A DNA stretch of 64,000 nucleotides from Streptomyces flaveolus (GTDB taxonomy: Bacteria > Actinomycetota > Actinomycetes > Streptomycetales > Streptomycetaceae), in contig NZ_BMRV01000002.1 in assembly GCF_014648815.1 (NCBI RefSeq), forward strand, positions 62,001-126,000. The letters run 5' to 3'. Within the stretch, counting starts at the first letter, position 1, and every line of letters starts with the position of its first letter. Under the pieces are notes generated by a model. That model was not told the origin of the DNA, made no database searches, and saw nothing but the letters and a program-made list of their open reading frames with translations. The position numbers were made by a program, and so were the translations under genes. Positions 1 through 10,709 of the stretch are shown piece after piece.

Positions 1-314
1 AGGCCGATCCGGGGCGAAACCGACTCGACCTCCTCGCGCAGTTCCCGCAGCACGGCCTGAGCCGCCGACTCCCCGTCACGCCGCCCGCGCACCCAGCGGG
101 AGAGCCGGTCGACCACCCCCTTGGAGCGGTCGAGGAAGAGGTCCTCCTTGGCCGGGAAGTAGTTGTAGACGGTGTTGACGGAGACGTTCGCGGCGTCCGC
201 GACCTCCGCGACCGTCACGGCCTCGAAGCCGCGTTCCAGGAACAGGCCCGTGGCGACATCCGAGATGTACTGCCGGGTCTGCCGCTTCTTCCGTTCCCTG
301 AGTCCCTCGGCCAT
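1..314 (-). CDS. TetR-family transcriptional regulator (C-terminus outside window)
   Basis: Reading leftwards from an ATG at 314 gives a protein starting MAEGLRERKKRQ, followed by a TetR helix-turn-helix at about residues 10-57; the recognition part reads ANVSVNTVYNYFPAKEDLF. About 104 residues lie in the window and the ligand-binding domain runs off the left edge. The gene is divergent from a two-gene ABC exporter that begins 79 bp away, the usual arrangement for a repressor of a drug-efflux operon. A palindrome in the gap is the likely operator. The family call is secure; the ligand cannot be guessed. Confidence 0.9.
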   Translation of the reverse strand, partial: MAEGLRERKKRQTRQYISDVATGLFLERGFEAVTVAEVADAANVSVNTVYNYFPAKEDLFLDRSKGVVDRLSRWVRGRRDGESAAQAVLRELREEVESVSPRIG

Positions 315-362
315 GTCCGCATCCTAGCTTCGCTGGGGCCGCCCAAAACTTGGGGTCATTGC

Positions 363-385
363 AAAAATACAGTGCCTCTGTTTTT
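363..385. promoter_or_regulatory. Imperfect 23-bp palindrome, probable TetR operator
   Basis: The sequence has the form AAAAAnAnAG-nnn-CTnTnTTTTT, with 8 of 10 positions matching in each half-site. It lies between the TetR start (314) and the ABC ATPase start (394), only 8 bp upstream of the latter. A repressor bound here would block transcription of the exporter genes. The match is read by eye; binding is inferred from the divergent arrangement. Confidence 0.6.
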
Positions 386-393
386 CTGGACGC

Positions 394-1176
394 ATGGCAA
401 TCATCAGTACGGCCGGTCTGGCCCGTACCTTCGCGACGAAGCAGGGCCCGGTCGAGGCCGTGCGCGGCATCGACCTGACCGTCCGCGAGGGCGAGATCCT
501 CGGCTTCCTGGGCCCCAACGGCGCCGGCAAGACCACGACCCTCCGGATGCTCACGACCCTGCTCGCCCCCACCGGCGGCGCGGCCACCGTCGCGGGCCAC
601 GACCTGGCGACCGACCCCGCCGGAGTGCGCCGGGCCTGCGGATACGTGGCGCAGTCGGGCGGCGTGGACCCGCAGATCACCGTGCGGGAGGAGCTGGTCA
701 CCCAGGGGCGCCTGTACCGCCTGCCGAAGGCGCGGGCGGCCGAGCGCGCCGAGGAGCTGGCCCGCGACCTGGACCTCGGCGGGCTGCTCGACCGCAAGTG
801 CGGTGCGCTCTCCGGGGGGCAGCGGCGCCGGCTGGACATCGCGATGGCGCTCACCCACGGCCCGGAGGTGCTCTTCCTGGACGAGCCGACGACCGGCCTG
901 GACCCCGGCAGCCGCGCCGACCTGTGGCACCTGGTGCGCCGGCTGCGCGACGAGCACGGCACCACGGTCTTCCTGACCACCCACTACCTCGACGAGGCCG
1001 ACGCGCTCTCCGACCGCCTGGTCGTCGTCGACCGGGGCGTGGTGGCGGCCGAGGGCACCCCCACCGCCCTGAAGCTGGAGTACGGCGGCTCGCTCGACGC
1101 CTCGCTCCAGGACACCTTCCTCGCCATCACCGGCCGCGGCGCCGCACCCGCGGACGCCGCCCCCGTAGCCGTATAG
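394..1176 (+). CDS. ABC transporter ATP-binding protein, DrrA-like drug exporter type
   Basis: 260 aa. Walker A GPNGAGKTT is at residues 40-48, the signature LSGGQ at 139-143 and Walker B VLFLDEP at 159-165, followed by an H-loop (TTHYLDEA). The length and the C-terminal region resemble the DrrA/NodI group, which powers ABC-2 permeases. No Shine-Dalgarno is visible before the ATG at 394, and the presumed operator ends 8 bp upstream, so the transcript may be leaderless. The permease follows after 25 bp, so the two form an operon, probably repressed by the divergent TetR protein. The exported substrate is unknown; drug or lipid are both possible. Confidence 0.93.
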   Translation: MAIISTAGLARTFATKQGPVEAVRGIDLTVREGEILGFLGPNGAGKTTTLRMLTTLLAPTGGAATVAGHDLATDPAGVRRACGYVAQSGGVDPQITVREELVTQGRLYRLPKARAAERAEELARDLDLGGLLDRKCGALSGGQRRRLDIAMALTHGPEVLFLDEPTTGLDPGSRADLWHLVRRLRDEHGTTVFLTTHYLDEADALSDRLVVVDRGVVAAEGTPTALKLEYGGSLDASLQDTFLAITGRGAAPADAAPVAV

Positions 1177-1201
1177 AACTCCGAGGATCCGAGGACCCCC
1201 G

Positions 1202-1951
1202 ATGCTGCTCCACGACACCGGCCTCATCTACGGCCGCTATCTGCGCCAGTCCCTGCGCTCCCGCTTCGCGCTGCTGTTCGGCGTCCTGATGCCGCTGCTG
1301 TACCTGCTCTTCTTCGGCCCGCTGCTGACCGACCTGCCGCTCGGCGGACAGGGCAGCTCATGGCAGGTGCTCGTGCCCGGCCTGCTGCTCCAACTCGGAC
1401 TGTTCGGCGCCTCCTTCGCCGGTTTCTCGGTCATCATCGAGAACGGCCAGGGCGTCGTCGAGCGTATGCGCGTCACCCCCGTCAGCCGCCTCGCGCTGCT
1501 GCTGGGCCGGGTACTGCGGGACGCCACGGTGTTCGCCTTCCAGGCGGTGCTGCTGGTGCTGGCGGCGGTGGTGATGGGCCTGCGGGCGCCGCTGCCCGGC
1601 ATCCTGATCGGCTTCGCGTTCGTCGCCCTGCTCACGGTCTCGCTGGCCTCGCTGTCGTACGCGCTGGCGATGAAGGTGCGTACCCCGCAGGAGTTCGGGC
1701 CCACGATCAACGCGCTCACCATGCCGTCGATGCTGCTGTCCGGCCTGATGCTCCCGATGACGCTGGGGCCGCGGTGGCTGGACGTGCTGTCGCACCTCAT
1801 GCCGTTCCGCTATCTGGTCGACGCGGTCCGGGACGCCTACGTCGGCAGCTACGCGACGGCGCACATGCTGTACGGCGCCCTCGTCGCCGTCGCCTTCACC
1901 GCGCTGGCCGTGACGGTGGGCACACGCGTCTTCCGGACCGCCGGAGCGTAA
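1202..1951 (+). CDS. ABC-2 type permease
   Basis: 249 aa with about six hydrophobic segments, beginning after a short cytoplasmic N-terminus (YGRYLRQSLRSRFALLFG). It has the ABC-2 membrane fold, with a central stretch TPQEFGPTINALTMPSMLLSG typical of DrrB-like proteins. It lies 25 bp after the ATPase gene and should be its membrane partner in a homodimeric exporter. The stop is 13 bp before the next gene, so co-transcription with the adenosyltransferase is possible but functionally unrelated. Confidence 0.92.
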   Translation: MLLHDTGLIYGRYLRQSLRSRFALLFGVLMPLLYLLFFGPLLTDLPLGGQGSSWQVLVPGLLLQLGLFGASFAGFSVIIENGQGVVERMRVTPVSRLALLLGRVLRDATVFAFQAVLLVLAAVVMGLRAPLPGILIGFAFVALLTVSLASLSYALAMKVRTPQEFGPTINALTMPSMLLSGLMLPMTLGPRWLDVLSHLMPFRYLVDAVRDAYVGSYATAHMLYGALVAVAFTALAVTVGTRVFRTAGA

Positions 1952-1964
1952 CTACGCTGGCCCC

Positions 1965-2537
1965 ATGGTCAACCTGACGCGCATCTACACCCGGACCGGA
2001 GACCAGGGCACCACCGCCCTCGGTGACATGAGCCGGGTCCCCAAGACCGACCTCCGGATCTCCGCGTACGCCGACGCCAACGAGGCGAACGCGGTGATCG
2101 GCACGGTGATCGCCCTCGGCGGCCTGCACGAGGAGGTCGTCAAGGTCCTCGTCCGCGTCCAGAACGACCTGTTCGACGTGGGCGCGGACCTGTCGACGCC
2201 GGTGGTGGAGAACCCGGAGTACCCGCCCCTGCGGGTCGAGCAGTTCTACGTCGACAGGCTGGAGGCGGACTGCGACCGCTTCCTGGCCGAGGTGGAGAAG
2301 CTGCGGTCCTTCATCCTCCCCGGCGGCACGCCCGGCGCGGCCCTGCTGCACCAGGCGTGCACGGTGGTCCGGCGGGCCGAACGCTCGACGTGGGCGGCGC
2401 TGGAGGTCCACGGCGAGACGATGAACCCGCTCACCGCGACCTACCTGAACCGCCTGTCGGACCTGCTGTTCATCCTGGCCCGCACCGCCAACAAGGAGGT
2501 GGGGGACGTGCTGTGGGTGCCGGGCGGGGAACGCTAG
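1965..2537 (+). CDS. Corrinoid (cob(I)alamin) adenosyltransferase, PduO/MMAB type
   Basis: 190 aa. The N-terminus reads LTRIYTRTGDQGTTALGD, the conserved ATP-binding segment of PduO-type adenosyltransferases, and the C-terminal half has the helical-bundle motif RRAERS with FILPGGTPGAALLH. The enzyme transfers the 5'-deoxyadenosyl group of ATP to cob(I)alamin, making adenosylcobalamin for mutases and class II ribonucleotide reductase. Length is usual for the family. Its stop codon overlaps the stop of the convergent membrane-protein gene (2534-2537), so there is no room for a terminator between them. Confidence 0.93.
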   Translation: MVNLTRIYTRTGDQGTTALGDMSRVPKTDLRISAYADANEANAVIGTVIALGGLHEEVVKVLVRVQNDLFDVGADLSTPVVENPEYPPLRVEQFYVDRLEADCDRFLAEVEKLRSFILPGGTPGAALLHQACTVVRRAERSTWAALEVHGETMNPLTATYLNRLSDLLFILARTANKEVGDVLWVPGGER

Positions 2538-3193
2538 ACGCTCCGCTGGGTGTGCCGGGGACCGGTGCCGTCGTTCGTCCGCGGCTCCGTCGTGGCGGGT
2601 CGCGCAGTTCCCCGCGCCCCTTCGGGGGCGCCCTTGCCTGCCCCGGTCACCGACGTGCCCGCCGGGGCCTTCTTCGGCCAGATCGCGTAGGTCAGCGCGA
2701 TCAGGCCGTGGATGCCCACCACCCTGATCGCCGCCCACTGGAAGGCCCTCAGGGACGAGACGTCGCCCTCGTCGCCGACGTACCAGACCGCGCCCTGGAG
2801 GAGCGCGCACGCCACGGCCGCGCCCAGCAGGGTGCGCAGCCACAGCCGGCCCTCGTGGGCGGCCCGGGCCCTGCCGTGGCGCGGGGGCTTCACCGGGGGC
2901 GGGCCTCCGCCCAGGCGGTGGGCGGCGTGGCCGTCGAGCCAGCGGATCGTGTAGTGGCCGTACGCCACGGTGTAGCCGATGTACAGCGCGGCCAGACCGT
3001 GCTCCCAGCCCGGCTCGGCGCCGCTCCTCAGGTCGACCGCCGTGACGGCGAACAGCACCAGTTCGAGGAGCGGCTCGCACAGCAGCAGGACCACACCGGT
3101 GCGGCGCCACTTCAGCAGGTAGCGGGCGGCCAGCCCGAGCGCCAGCAGCACCCAGAAGCCGACCTCGCAGGCGATGATCAACGCGACGACCAC
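2534..3193 (-). CDS. Integral membrane protein of unknown function
   Basis: 219 aa starting at GTG 3193 behind a GGGAG sequence. About five hydrophobic segments are visible: two near the N-terminus, one around residues 65-80 (GLAALYIGYTVAYGHYTIRW), and two in residues 125-175. A basic loop and a Gly/Ala/Thr-rich polar tail complete it. I do not recognise a named family. It is convergent with the adenosyltransferase gene and tail-overlaps it by 4 bp. Composition is ordinary for the genome. Confidence 0.75.
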   Translation of the reverse strand: MVVALIIACEVGFWVLLALGLAARYLLKWRRTGVVLLLCEPLLELVLFAVTAVDLRSGAEPGWEHGLAALYIGYTVAYGHYTIRWLDGHAAHRLGGGPPPVKPPRHGRARAAHEGRLWLRTLLGAAVACALLQGAVWYVGDEGDVSSLRAFQWAAIRVVGIHGLIALTYAIWPKKAPAGTSVTGAGKGAPEGARGTARPATTEPRTNDGTGPRHTQRSV

Positions 3194-3345
3194 GACGCAC
3201 TCCCTTCGTTCACCCTTCCAGGCTCCCGTGGGAATCCGCCGCCTTCGTCGTCGCCGGTGACGAACCCGCGGTACATCGAAAGATGCAGTGCCGGACCCTT
3301 CCCGGGCATCAGGCGGGCGGGGCGCGGGCCGTGTTGGATGGTGGC

Positions 3346-4529
3346 ATGGCCGTACGACTCCCCCGCCCGCGCCGCTTCGACGTGTACGCCGCGTCGGCCG
3401 GTCTGCTCGGCGGGCTGCTGCTGTGGGGCATCGGCCTGGGCGTCCGGCCGGCCGACGAGCCGATCGTGCTGTTCGACGGCCGCTGGCCGCTGCTGGTCCC
3501 GCTCGCCGTCACGGCGGGCTGCGAGCTGCTGCGCCGGGCCGCGCCGCGCACCGGCCTGCTGATCGGCACGGCCGCGCTGGTCGCCGACACGCTCACGCAG
3601 GGCAGCCTGGTCACGGTGATCATGTACACCGACCTGATGTACGCCGCCGTGCTCTACGGCCCGCCCGCCTCGGCCCGCCGCATCCCGTGGATCACCGGGC
3701 TGCTCACGGTGGCCGGCACGATCGTGCCGTTCGCGCTGTGGCGAGTGCCCGAGGCGCTGCTGATCGGCGTCGCCGTCGGCATCGTGTCGTTCGCGCCCGC
3801 GTCCACCGGCCTGATCGTGCGCAACCACCGCGAGGCCGCCGACGCGGCCCGGCTGCGCGCCGAGCAGACCGCGCTGCTGGCCGAGATGGACCGCGTCCAG
3901 GCGGTGACCGCGGAACGCTCGCGGATGGCCCGCGAGTTGCACGACATGGTCGCCAACCACCTCTCCGCGATCGCCATCCACTCCACGGCCGCCCTGTCCC
4001 TGGACGACCCGGCGACCACCCGGCAGGCGCTGGGAGTGATCCGGGAGAACAGCGTCGAGGGGCTGGCCGAGATGCGGCGGCTGATCGGCATCCTGCGGGA
4101 CACCGGCGGCGACACCGGGCCGGCCGCCGCGCCCACCCTCGACGGCCTCGGCGCCCTGGTCGACGGGGCCCGCGCCAACGGCCTCGACGTCACCCTGGAG
4201 GCGGCGCCCGGCGACGGAGTCCCGGCGCCGGTGGAGCTGGCCGCGTACCGCATCGTGCAGGAGTCGCTGACGAACGCCCTCAAGCACGCGTCGAAGGGAC
4301 CGGTCGGGGTGGCCGTCACCCGCGACGGGCACCTTCTGCGGGTCCGGGTCACCAGCCCGTACGGTGACCGGGACGCCCCGCGCGCCCCCGGCTCGGGCGC
4401 CGGTCTGGTCGGCATGCGGGAGCGGACCGCGCTGCTGCACGGCACGTTCGAGGCCGGACCCGAGACGGCGGACGGCACGAAGGTCTGGGCCGTCCGCGCC
4501 ACCCTGCCCCTGACCGAAGGAGACCCCGC

Positions 4530-4533
<4 letters not shown>
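3346..4533 (+). CDS. chiS: Sensor histidine kinase, NarL/DesK class (ChiS-like)
   Basis: 395 aa from ATG 3346; an in-frame GTG at 3331 is an alternative start. Four to five transmembrane segments fill residues 15-140, then a short coiled linker leads to the HisKA_3 motif ARELHDMVANHLS with phospho-acceptor His199. The HATPase domain shows AYRIVQESLTNALKHA and a G-box GLVGMRERTALL. It overlaps the response regulator gene by ATGA. The pair sits directly upstream of a chitinase gene, the same arrangement as the ChiS/ChiR system that controls chiC in streptomycetes; chitin sensing is inferred from that context. Confidence 0.88.
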
Positions 4534-5171
<638 letters not shown>

Positions 5172-5187
5172 CCACCTTGGCGAGCAC

Positions 5188-5229
5188 TGGTCCAGACCTA
5201 TTGACCTCTGGTCCAGACCTTTCTATTCT
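5188..5229 (+). promoter_or_regulatory. Chitinase promoter with two 12-bp direct repeats (dre-like/ChiR sites)
   Basis: TGGTCCAGACCT occurs at 5188-5199 and again at 5209-5220, 21 bp apart. Between them is a candidate -35 TTGACC (5201-5206), then a 17-bp spacer to -10 TATTCT (5224-5229). Such 12-bp repeats are the hallmark of Streptomyces chitinase promoters and match the DasR response element (ACTGGTCTAGACCA-type). They would bring the gene under control of N-acetylglucosamine through DasR and of chitin through ChiS/ChiR. The repeats overlap the polymerase site, which fits repression by a bound DasR. Confidence 0.85.
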
Positions 5230-5294
5230 CGCGGCACTGCGGGCATGAGGCTCAGTCATGCCCACAACAACATCCCCACATAAGGAGGCGCAGC

Positions 5295-7157
5295 ATGCGC
5301 TTCAGACACAGAGCCGCGGCCCTGGCCGCGACCCTGGCCCTGCCCTTCGCCGGACTGGTCGGGCTCGCGAGCCCCGCCCAGGCGGCCACATGGGGGTCCC
5401 CCCGCTCGAGCGCAGTCGAGAGTGGGGGAGCCACGGCCACCTTCACCAAGACCTCGGACTGGGGCACGGGCTTCGGCGGCAGCTGGACCGTGAAGAACAC
5501 CGGCACCACGACCATCAACTCCTGGACCGTCGAGTGGGACTTCCCCTCGGGCACCAAGGTCACCTCCGCCTGGGACGCCACCGTCACCAACTCCGGTGAC
5601 CACTGGACGGCCAAGAACGTCGGCTGGAACGGCACCCTCGCCCCCGGGGCGTCCGTCTCGTTCGGCTTCAACGGCACCGGCTCCGGCTCCCCGTCCGGCT
5701 GCAAGCTCAACGGCGGCAGCTGCGACGGCACCTCCGTCCCGGGCGACGCGGCCCCCTCCGCGCCGGGCACCCCGACCGCCTCCGGCATCACCGACACCTC
5801 GGTGAAGCTGTCCTGGGCCGCGGCGACCGACGACAAGGGCGTCAAGAACTACGACGTCCTGCGCGACGGCGCCAAGGTCGCCACGGTGACCGGCACCACC
5901 TACACGGACACCGGCCTCACCAAGGGCACCGACTACTCGTACACCGTCCAGGCCCGCGACACCGCCGACCAGACCGGCCCGGCCAGCGGTGCCGTCAAGA
6001 TCCGCACCACCGGCGGGGGCGACGGCGGCAACCCGGGCGGCGGCGACGAGGTCAAGCTCGGCTACTTCACCAACTGGGGCGTCTACGGGCGCAACTACCA
6101 CGTGAAGAACCTGGTCACCTCCGGCTCCGCCGAGAAGATCACGCACATCAACTACGCCTTCGGCAACGTCCAGGGCGGCAAGTGCACCATCGGCGACGCC
6201 TACGCCGACTACGACAAGGCGTACACCGCCGACCAGTCCGTCGACGGCGTCGCCGACACCTGGGACCAGCCGCTGCGCGGCAACTTCAACCAGCTGCGCA
6301 AGCTGAAGGCCAAGTACCCGCACATCAAGGTCATCTGGTCCTTCGGCGGCTGGACCTGGTCCGGCGGCTTCCCCGACGCGGTCAAGAACCCGGCCGCCTT
6401 CGCCAAGTCCTGCCACGACCTGGTCGAGGACCCGCGCTGGGCCGACGTCTTCGACGGCATCGACCTGGACTGGGAGTACCCGAACGCCTGCGGCCTCAGC
6501 TGCGACACGACCAGCACCAAGAACGCCTTCAGCTCCATGATGAAGGCGATGCGGGCCGAGTTCGGCAACGACCTGGTCACCGCGGCCGTCACCGCCGACG
6601 CCTCCGCCGGCGGCAAGATCGAGGCCGCCGACTACGGCACGGCCGCGCAGTACATCAACTGGTACAACGTGATGACGTACGACTTCTTCGGCGCCTGGGA
6701 GAAGAACGGCCCGACCGCTCCCCACTCGCCGCTGACCTCGTACGCCGGCATCCCGCAGCAGGGCTTCAACTCCGCCGAGGCGATCGCGAAGTTCAAGGCG
6801 ACGGGCGTGCCGGCCGCCAAGCTGCTGCTCGGCATCGGCTTCTACGGCCGCGGCTGGACCGGCGTCACACAGGCGGCGCCCGGCGGCACCGCGACCGGCC
6901 CGGCGGCCGGTACGTACGAGGCGGGCATCGAGGACTACAAGGTCCTCAAGAACAGCTGCCCGGCCACCGGCACCATCGCCGGCACCGCGTACGCGCACTG
7001 CGGCACCAACTGGTGGTCCTACGACACCCCGGCGACCGTGAAGTCCAAGATGGACTGGGCCGAGAACCAGGGCCTGGGCGGCGCCTTCTTCTGGGAGTTC
7101 AGCGGCGACACCGCGAACGGCGAGCTGGTGAGCGCCATCGACAGCGGCCTGAAGTAA
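5295..7157 (+). CDS. chiC: Secreted chitinase, CBM2-FnIII-GH18 (ChiC-like)
   Basis: 620 aa. A Sec signal peptide ends near AQA at residue 30. A family 2 carbohydrate-binding module spans about 47-135 (TSDWGTGFGGSWTVKNTG), a fibronectin type III domain about 155-238, a Gly/Asn/Asp linker, then a GH18 catalytic barrel from about 252. The catalytic motif DGIDLDWE is at 387-394, with Glu394 as proton donor. It hydrolyses chitin outside the cell. The RBS AAGGAGG sits 7 bp before the ATG. Between the signal peptide and the CBM a repeat element adds about 15 extra residues (see the repeat at 5391). Transcription probably ends at the stem-loop at 7226-7262. Confidence 0.95.
   Translation: MRFRHRAAALAATLALPFAGLVGLASPAQAATWGSPRSSAVESGGATATFTKTSDWGTGFGGSWTVKNTGTTTINSWTVEWDFPSGTKVTSAWDATVTNSGDHWTAKNVGWNGTLAPGASVSFGFNGTGSGSPSGCKLNGGSCDGTSVPGDAAPSAPGTPTASGITDTSVKLSWAAATDDKGVKNYDVLRDGAKVATVTGTTYTDTGLTKGTDYSYTVQARDTADQTGPASGAVKIRTTGGGDGGNPGGGDEVKLGYFTNWGVYGRNYHVKNLVTSGSAEKITHINYAFGNVQGGKCTIGDAYADYDKAYTADQSVDGVADTWDQPLRGNFNQLRKLKAKYPHIKVIWSFGGWTWSGGFPDAVKNPAAFAKSCHDLVEDPRWADVFDGIDLDWEYPNACGLSCDTTSTKNAFSSMMKAMRAEFGNDLVTAAVTADASAGGKIEAADYGTAAQYINWYNVMTYDFFGAWEKNGPTAPHSPLTSYAGIPQQGFNSAEAIAKFKATGVPAAKLLLGIGFYGRGWTGVTQAAPGGTATGPAAGTYEAGIEDYKVLKNSCPATGTIAGTAYAHCGTNWWSYDTPATVKSKMDWAENQGLGGAFFWEFSGDTANGELVSAIDSGLK
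5391..5431. repeat. Streptomyces-type dispersed palindromic repeat inside the chitinase gene
   Basis: An imperfect inverted repeat with outer arms GGGGGTCCCCCC and AGTGGGGGA around CTCGAGCGCAGTCGAG sits in frame between the signal peptide and the CBM2 domain. It is flanked by GCCAC on both sides, as if a short target had been duplicated. It encodes WGSPRSSAVESGG, unlike normal mature chitinase N-termini. I recognise this sequence type as a REP-like element common in Streptomyces intergenic regions; here it lies within a coding region. Confidence 0.7.
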
Positions 7158-7191
7158 CTCTCACGGGCCTGCGGGCCTAAGCGACATTGAC

Positions 7192-7222
7192 GCTCCCCCA
7201 GACTTCGTCCGGGGGGACCCCC
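7192..7222. repeat. Second copy of the REP-like palindrome, downstream of the chitinase
   Basis: CCCCCAGAC-TTC-GTCCGGGGG forms a 9-bp stem with one mismatch, flanked by further G/C runs ending GGGGGGACCCCC. It belongs to the same repeat type as the element at 5391 inside the chitinase gene. It lies in the 69-bp gap between the chitinase stop and the main terminator stem. Confidence 0.6.
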
Positions 7223-7225
7223 ACC

Positions 7226-7262
7226 CAGCGAGTGAATGTGGCTACGCCACATTCACTCGCTG
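7226..7262. terminator. 17-bp perfect stem-loop, bidirectional terminator
   Basis: Arms 7226-7242 and 7246-7262 are perfect complements with a 3-nt loop (TAC). It lies 68 bp after the chitinase stop and overlaps the last codons of the convergent DUF2550 gene, so the arm sequence also encodes that protein's C-terminal residues. No U-tract follows, which is normal for Streptomyces terminators. Confidence 0.85.
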
Positions 7263-7694
7263 TCCGGGCGGGGCTGCTTCCAGCCACGCGAGGAATCCGG
7301 TCAGTGCGTCTTCGCTCATCGCCAGTTCGAGCCGGGTGCCCCGGTGCAGACAGGCCAGGACGACGGCGTCGGAGAGCAACGCCAGCTCCTCCTCCCCGTC
7401 CGGGAGACGGCGGCCGGCCACCTCGATCGCGGAACGCTCCAGGACCCGCCGCGGCCGGGGAGAGTACGAGAAGACGCGATACCACTCGACCCGGTCGCCG
7501 TTGTAGCGGGCCACCCCGTAGGCCCAGCCCTTGCCGCCGCCGTCGCCCTCCTCGGGCGCGTCCCAGCGCAGGGAACAGTCGAAGGTGCCGCCGGAACGCT
7601 GGATCAGTCTGCGGCGCAGACCGAAGACGAACAGTCCGACCACCACCAGGGCGACGACAATTCCGCACACGGTCAGAGCGAGGACCATCGGCAC
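7242..7694 (-). CDS. DUF2550 family membrane-anchored protein
   Basis: 150 aa from GTG 7694 behind GAGGAGG. One N-terminal transmembrane helix (residues 3-25, ALTVCGIVVALVVVGLFVFG) is followed by a soluble domain with RWYRVFSYSPRP-like features (VEWYRVFSYSPRPRR). This is the DUF2550 family that sits immediately downstream of atpC in many actinobacteria. Function is unknown. The last five codons (RVNVA) and the stop fall in one arm of the terminator hairpin, so the C-terminal tail may be set by the terminator sequence rather than by protein function. Confidence 0.85.
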   Translation of the reverse strand: MPMVLALTVCGIVVALVVVGLFVFGLRRRLIQRSGGTFDCSLRWDAPEEGDGGGKGWAYGVARYNGDRVEWYRVFSYSPRPRRVLERSAIEVAGRRLPDGEEELALLSDAVVLACLHRGTRLELAMSEDALTGFLAWLEAAPPGQRVNVA

Positions 7695-7744
7695 CGACCT
7701 CCTCGTCTCCTAGGTAACGGAACGGAAAAATCACCCTGATCTGC

Positions 7745-7792
7745 CTCAGCCGCGGCCGGGTCCGGATCGCTCCGGTCCCAGCCGCGGCTGAG
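7745..7792 (-). terminator. Terminator downstream of the ATP synthase operon
   Basis: CTCAGCCGCGGC (7745-7756) pairs perfectly with GCCGCGGCTGAG (7781-7792) around a 24-nt loop that can itself pair partly. It begins 26 bp beyond the atpC stop, so it should end or attenuate the atp transcript before the DUF2550 gene. Confidence 0.75.
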
Positions 7793-7817
7793 TGACGTCA
7801 TAGCACAGCGCCGTGGG

Positions 7818-8192
7818 TCAGCGCCCCGCCGCCGCGCGCAGTCGGACGTCCGCGCGGCGCTCGGCGTGGGCGTCGCCCTCCGCCTTCGCGCGCTCGAGCT
7901 CCCGCTCCGCGCGCTGGACGTCGATCTCGTCCGACAGCTCGGCGATCTCGGCCAGCAGCGACAGCTTGTTGTCGGCGAACGAGATGAAACCGCCGTGCAC
8001 CGCGGCGACGACCGTCCCACCATCACTCGTACGGATGGTCACCGGGCCCGACTCCAGCACACCGAGCAGCGGCTGGTGACCGGGCATGACGCCGATGTCG
8101 CCGGACGTGGTGCGCGCGACGACCAGGGTGGCCTCGCCGGACCAGACCTCTCGGTCGGCCGCGACCAGCGCGACGTGCAGCTCAGCAGCCAA
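7818..8192 (-). CDS. atpC: ATP synthase F1 epsilon subunit
   Basis: 124 aa if translation starts at TTG 8192 (LAAELHVALVAADREVWSG). GAGGAG lies 5 bp upstream of this TTG, and the length then equals the usual Streptomyces subunit; an in-frame GTG at 8213 would add seven unsupported residues. The beta-sandwich part contains GDIGVMPGHQPLLGVLESG, and the C-terminal helical part is Glu/Ala/Arg-rich. The subunit is part of the rotor stalk and couples or inhibits ATP hydrolysis. It is the last gene of the atpIBEFHAGDC operon. Confidence 0.95.
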   Translation of the reverse strand: MAAELHVALVAADREVWSGEATLVVARTTSGDIGVMPGHQPLLGVLESGPVTIRTSDGGTVVAAVHGGFISFADNKLSLLAEIAELSDEIDVQRAERELERAKAEGDAHAERRADVRLRAAAGR

Positions 8193-8322
8193 GGTGGCTC
8201 CTCGGGTCACCACCCGGCGGGAGAGCCGGGTGTTGGTTACAAGTCTAAGGGGCGTGCCGGAGGGGGCGGGACGTGCCCGCCCCCTCCGGTGTGAGCCCTG
8301 GGGCTCACGATGAGCACGAGGC

Positions 8323-10688
<2,366 letters not shown>

Positions 10689-10709
10689 GAGTCAGGTCCC
10701 TTCCTTACG

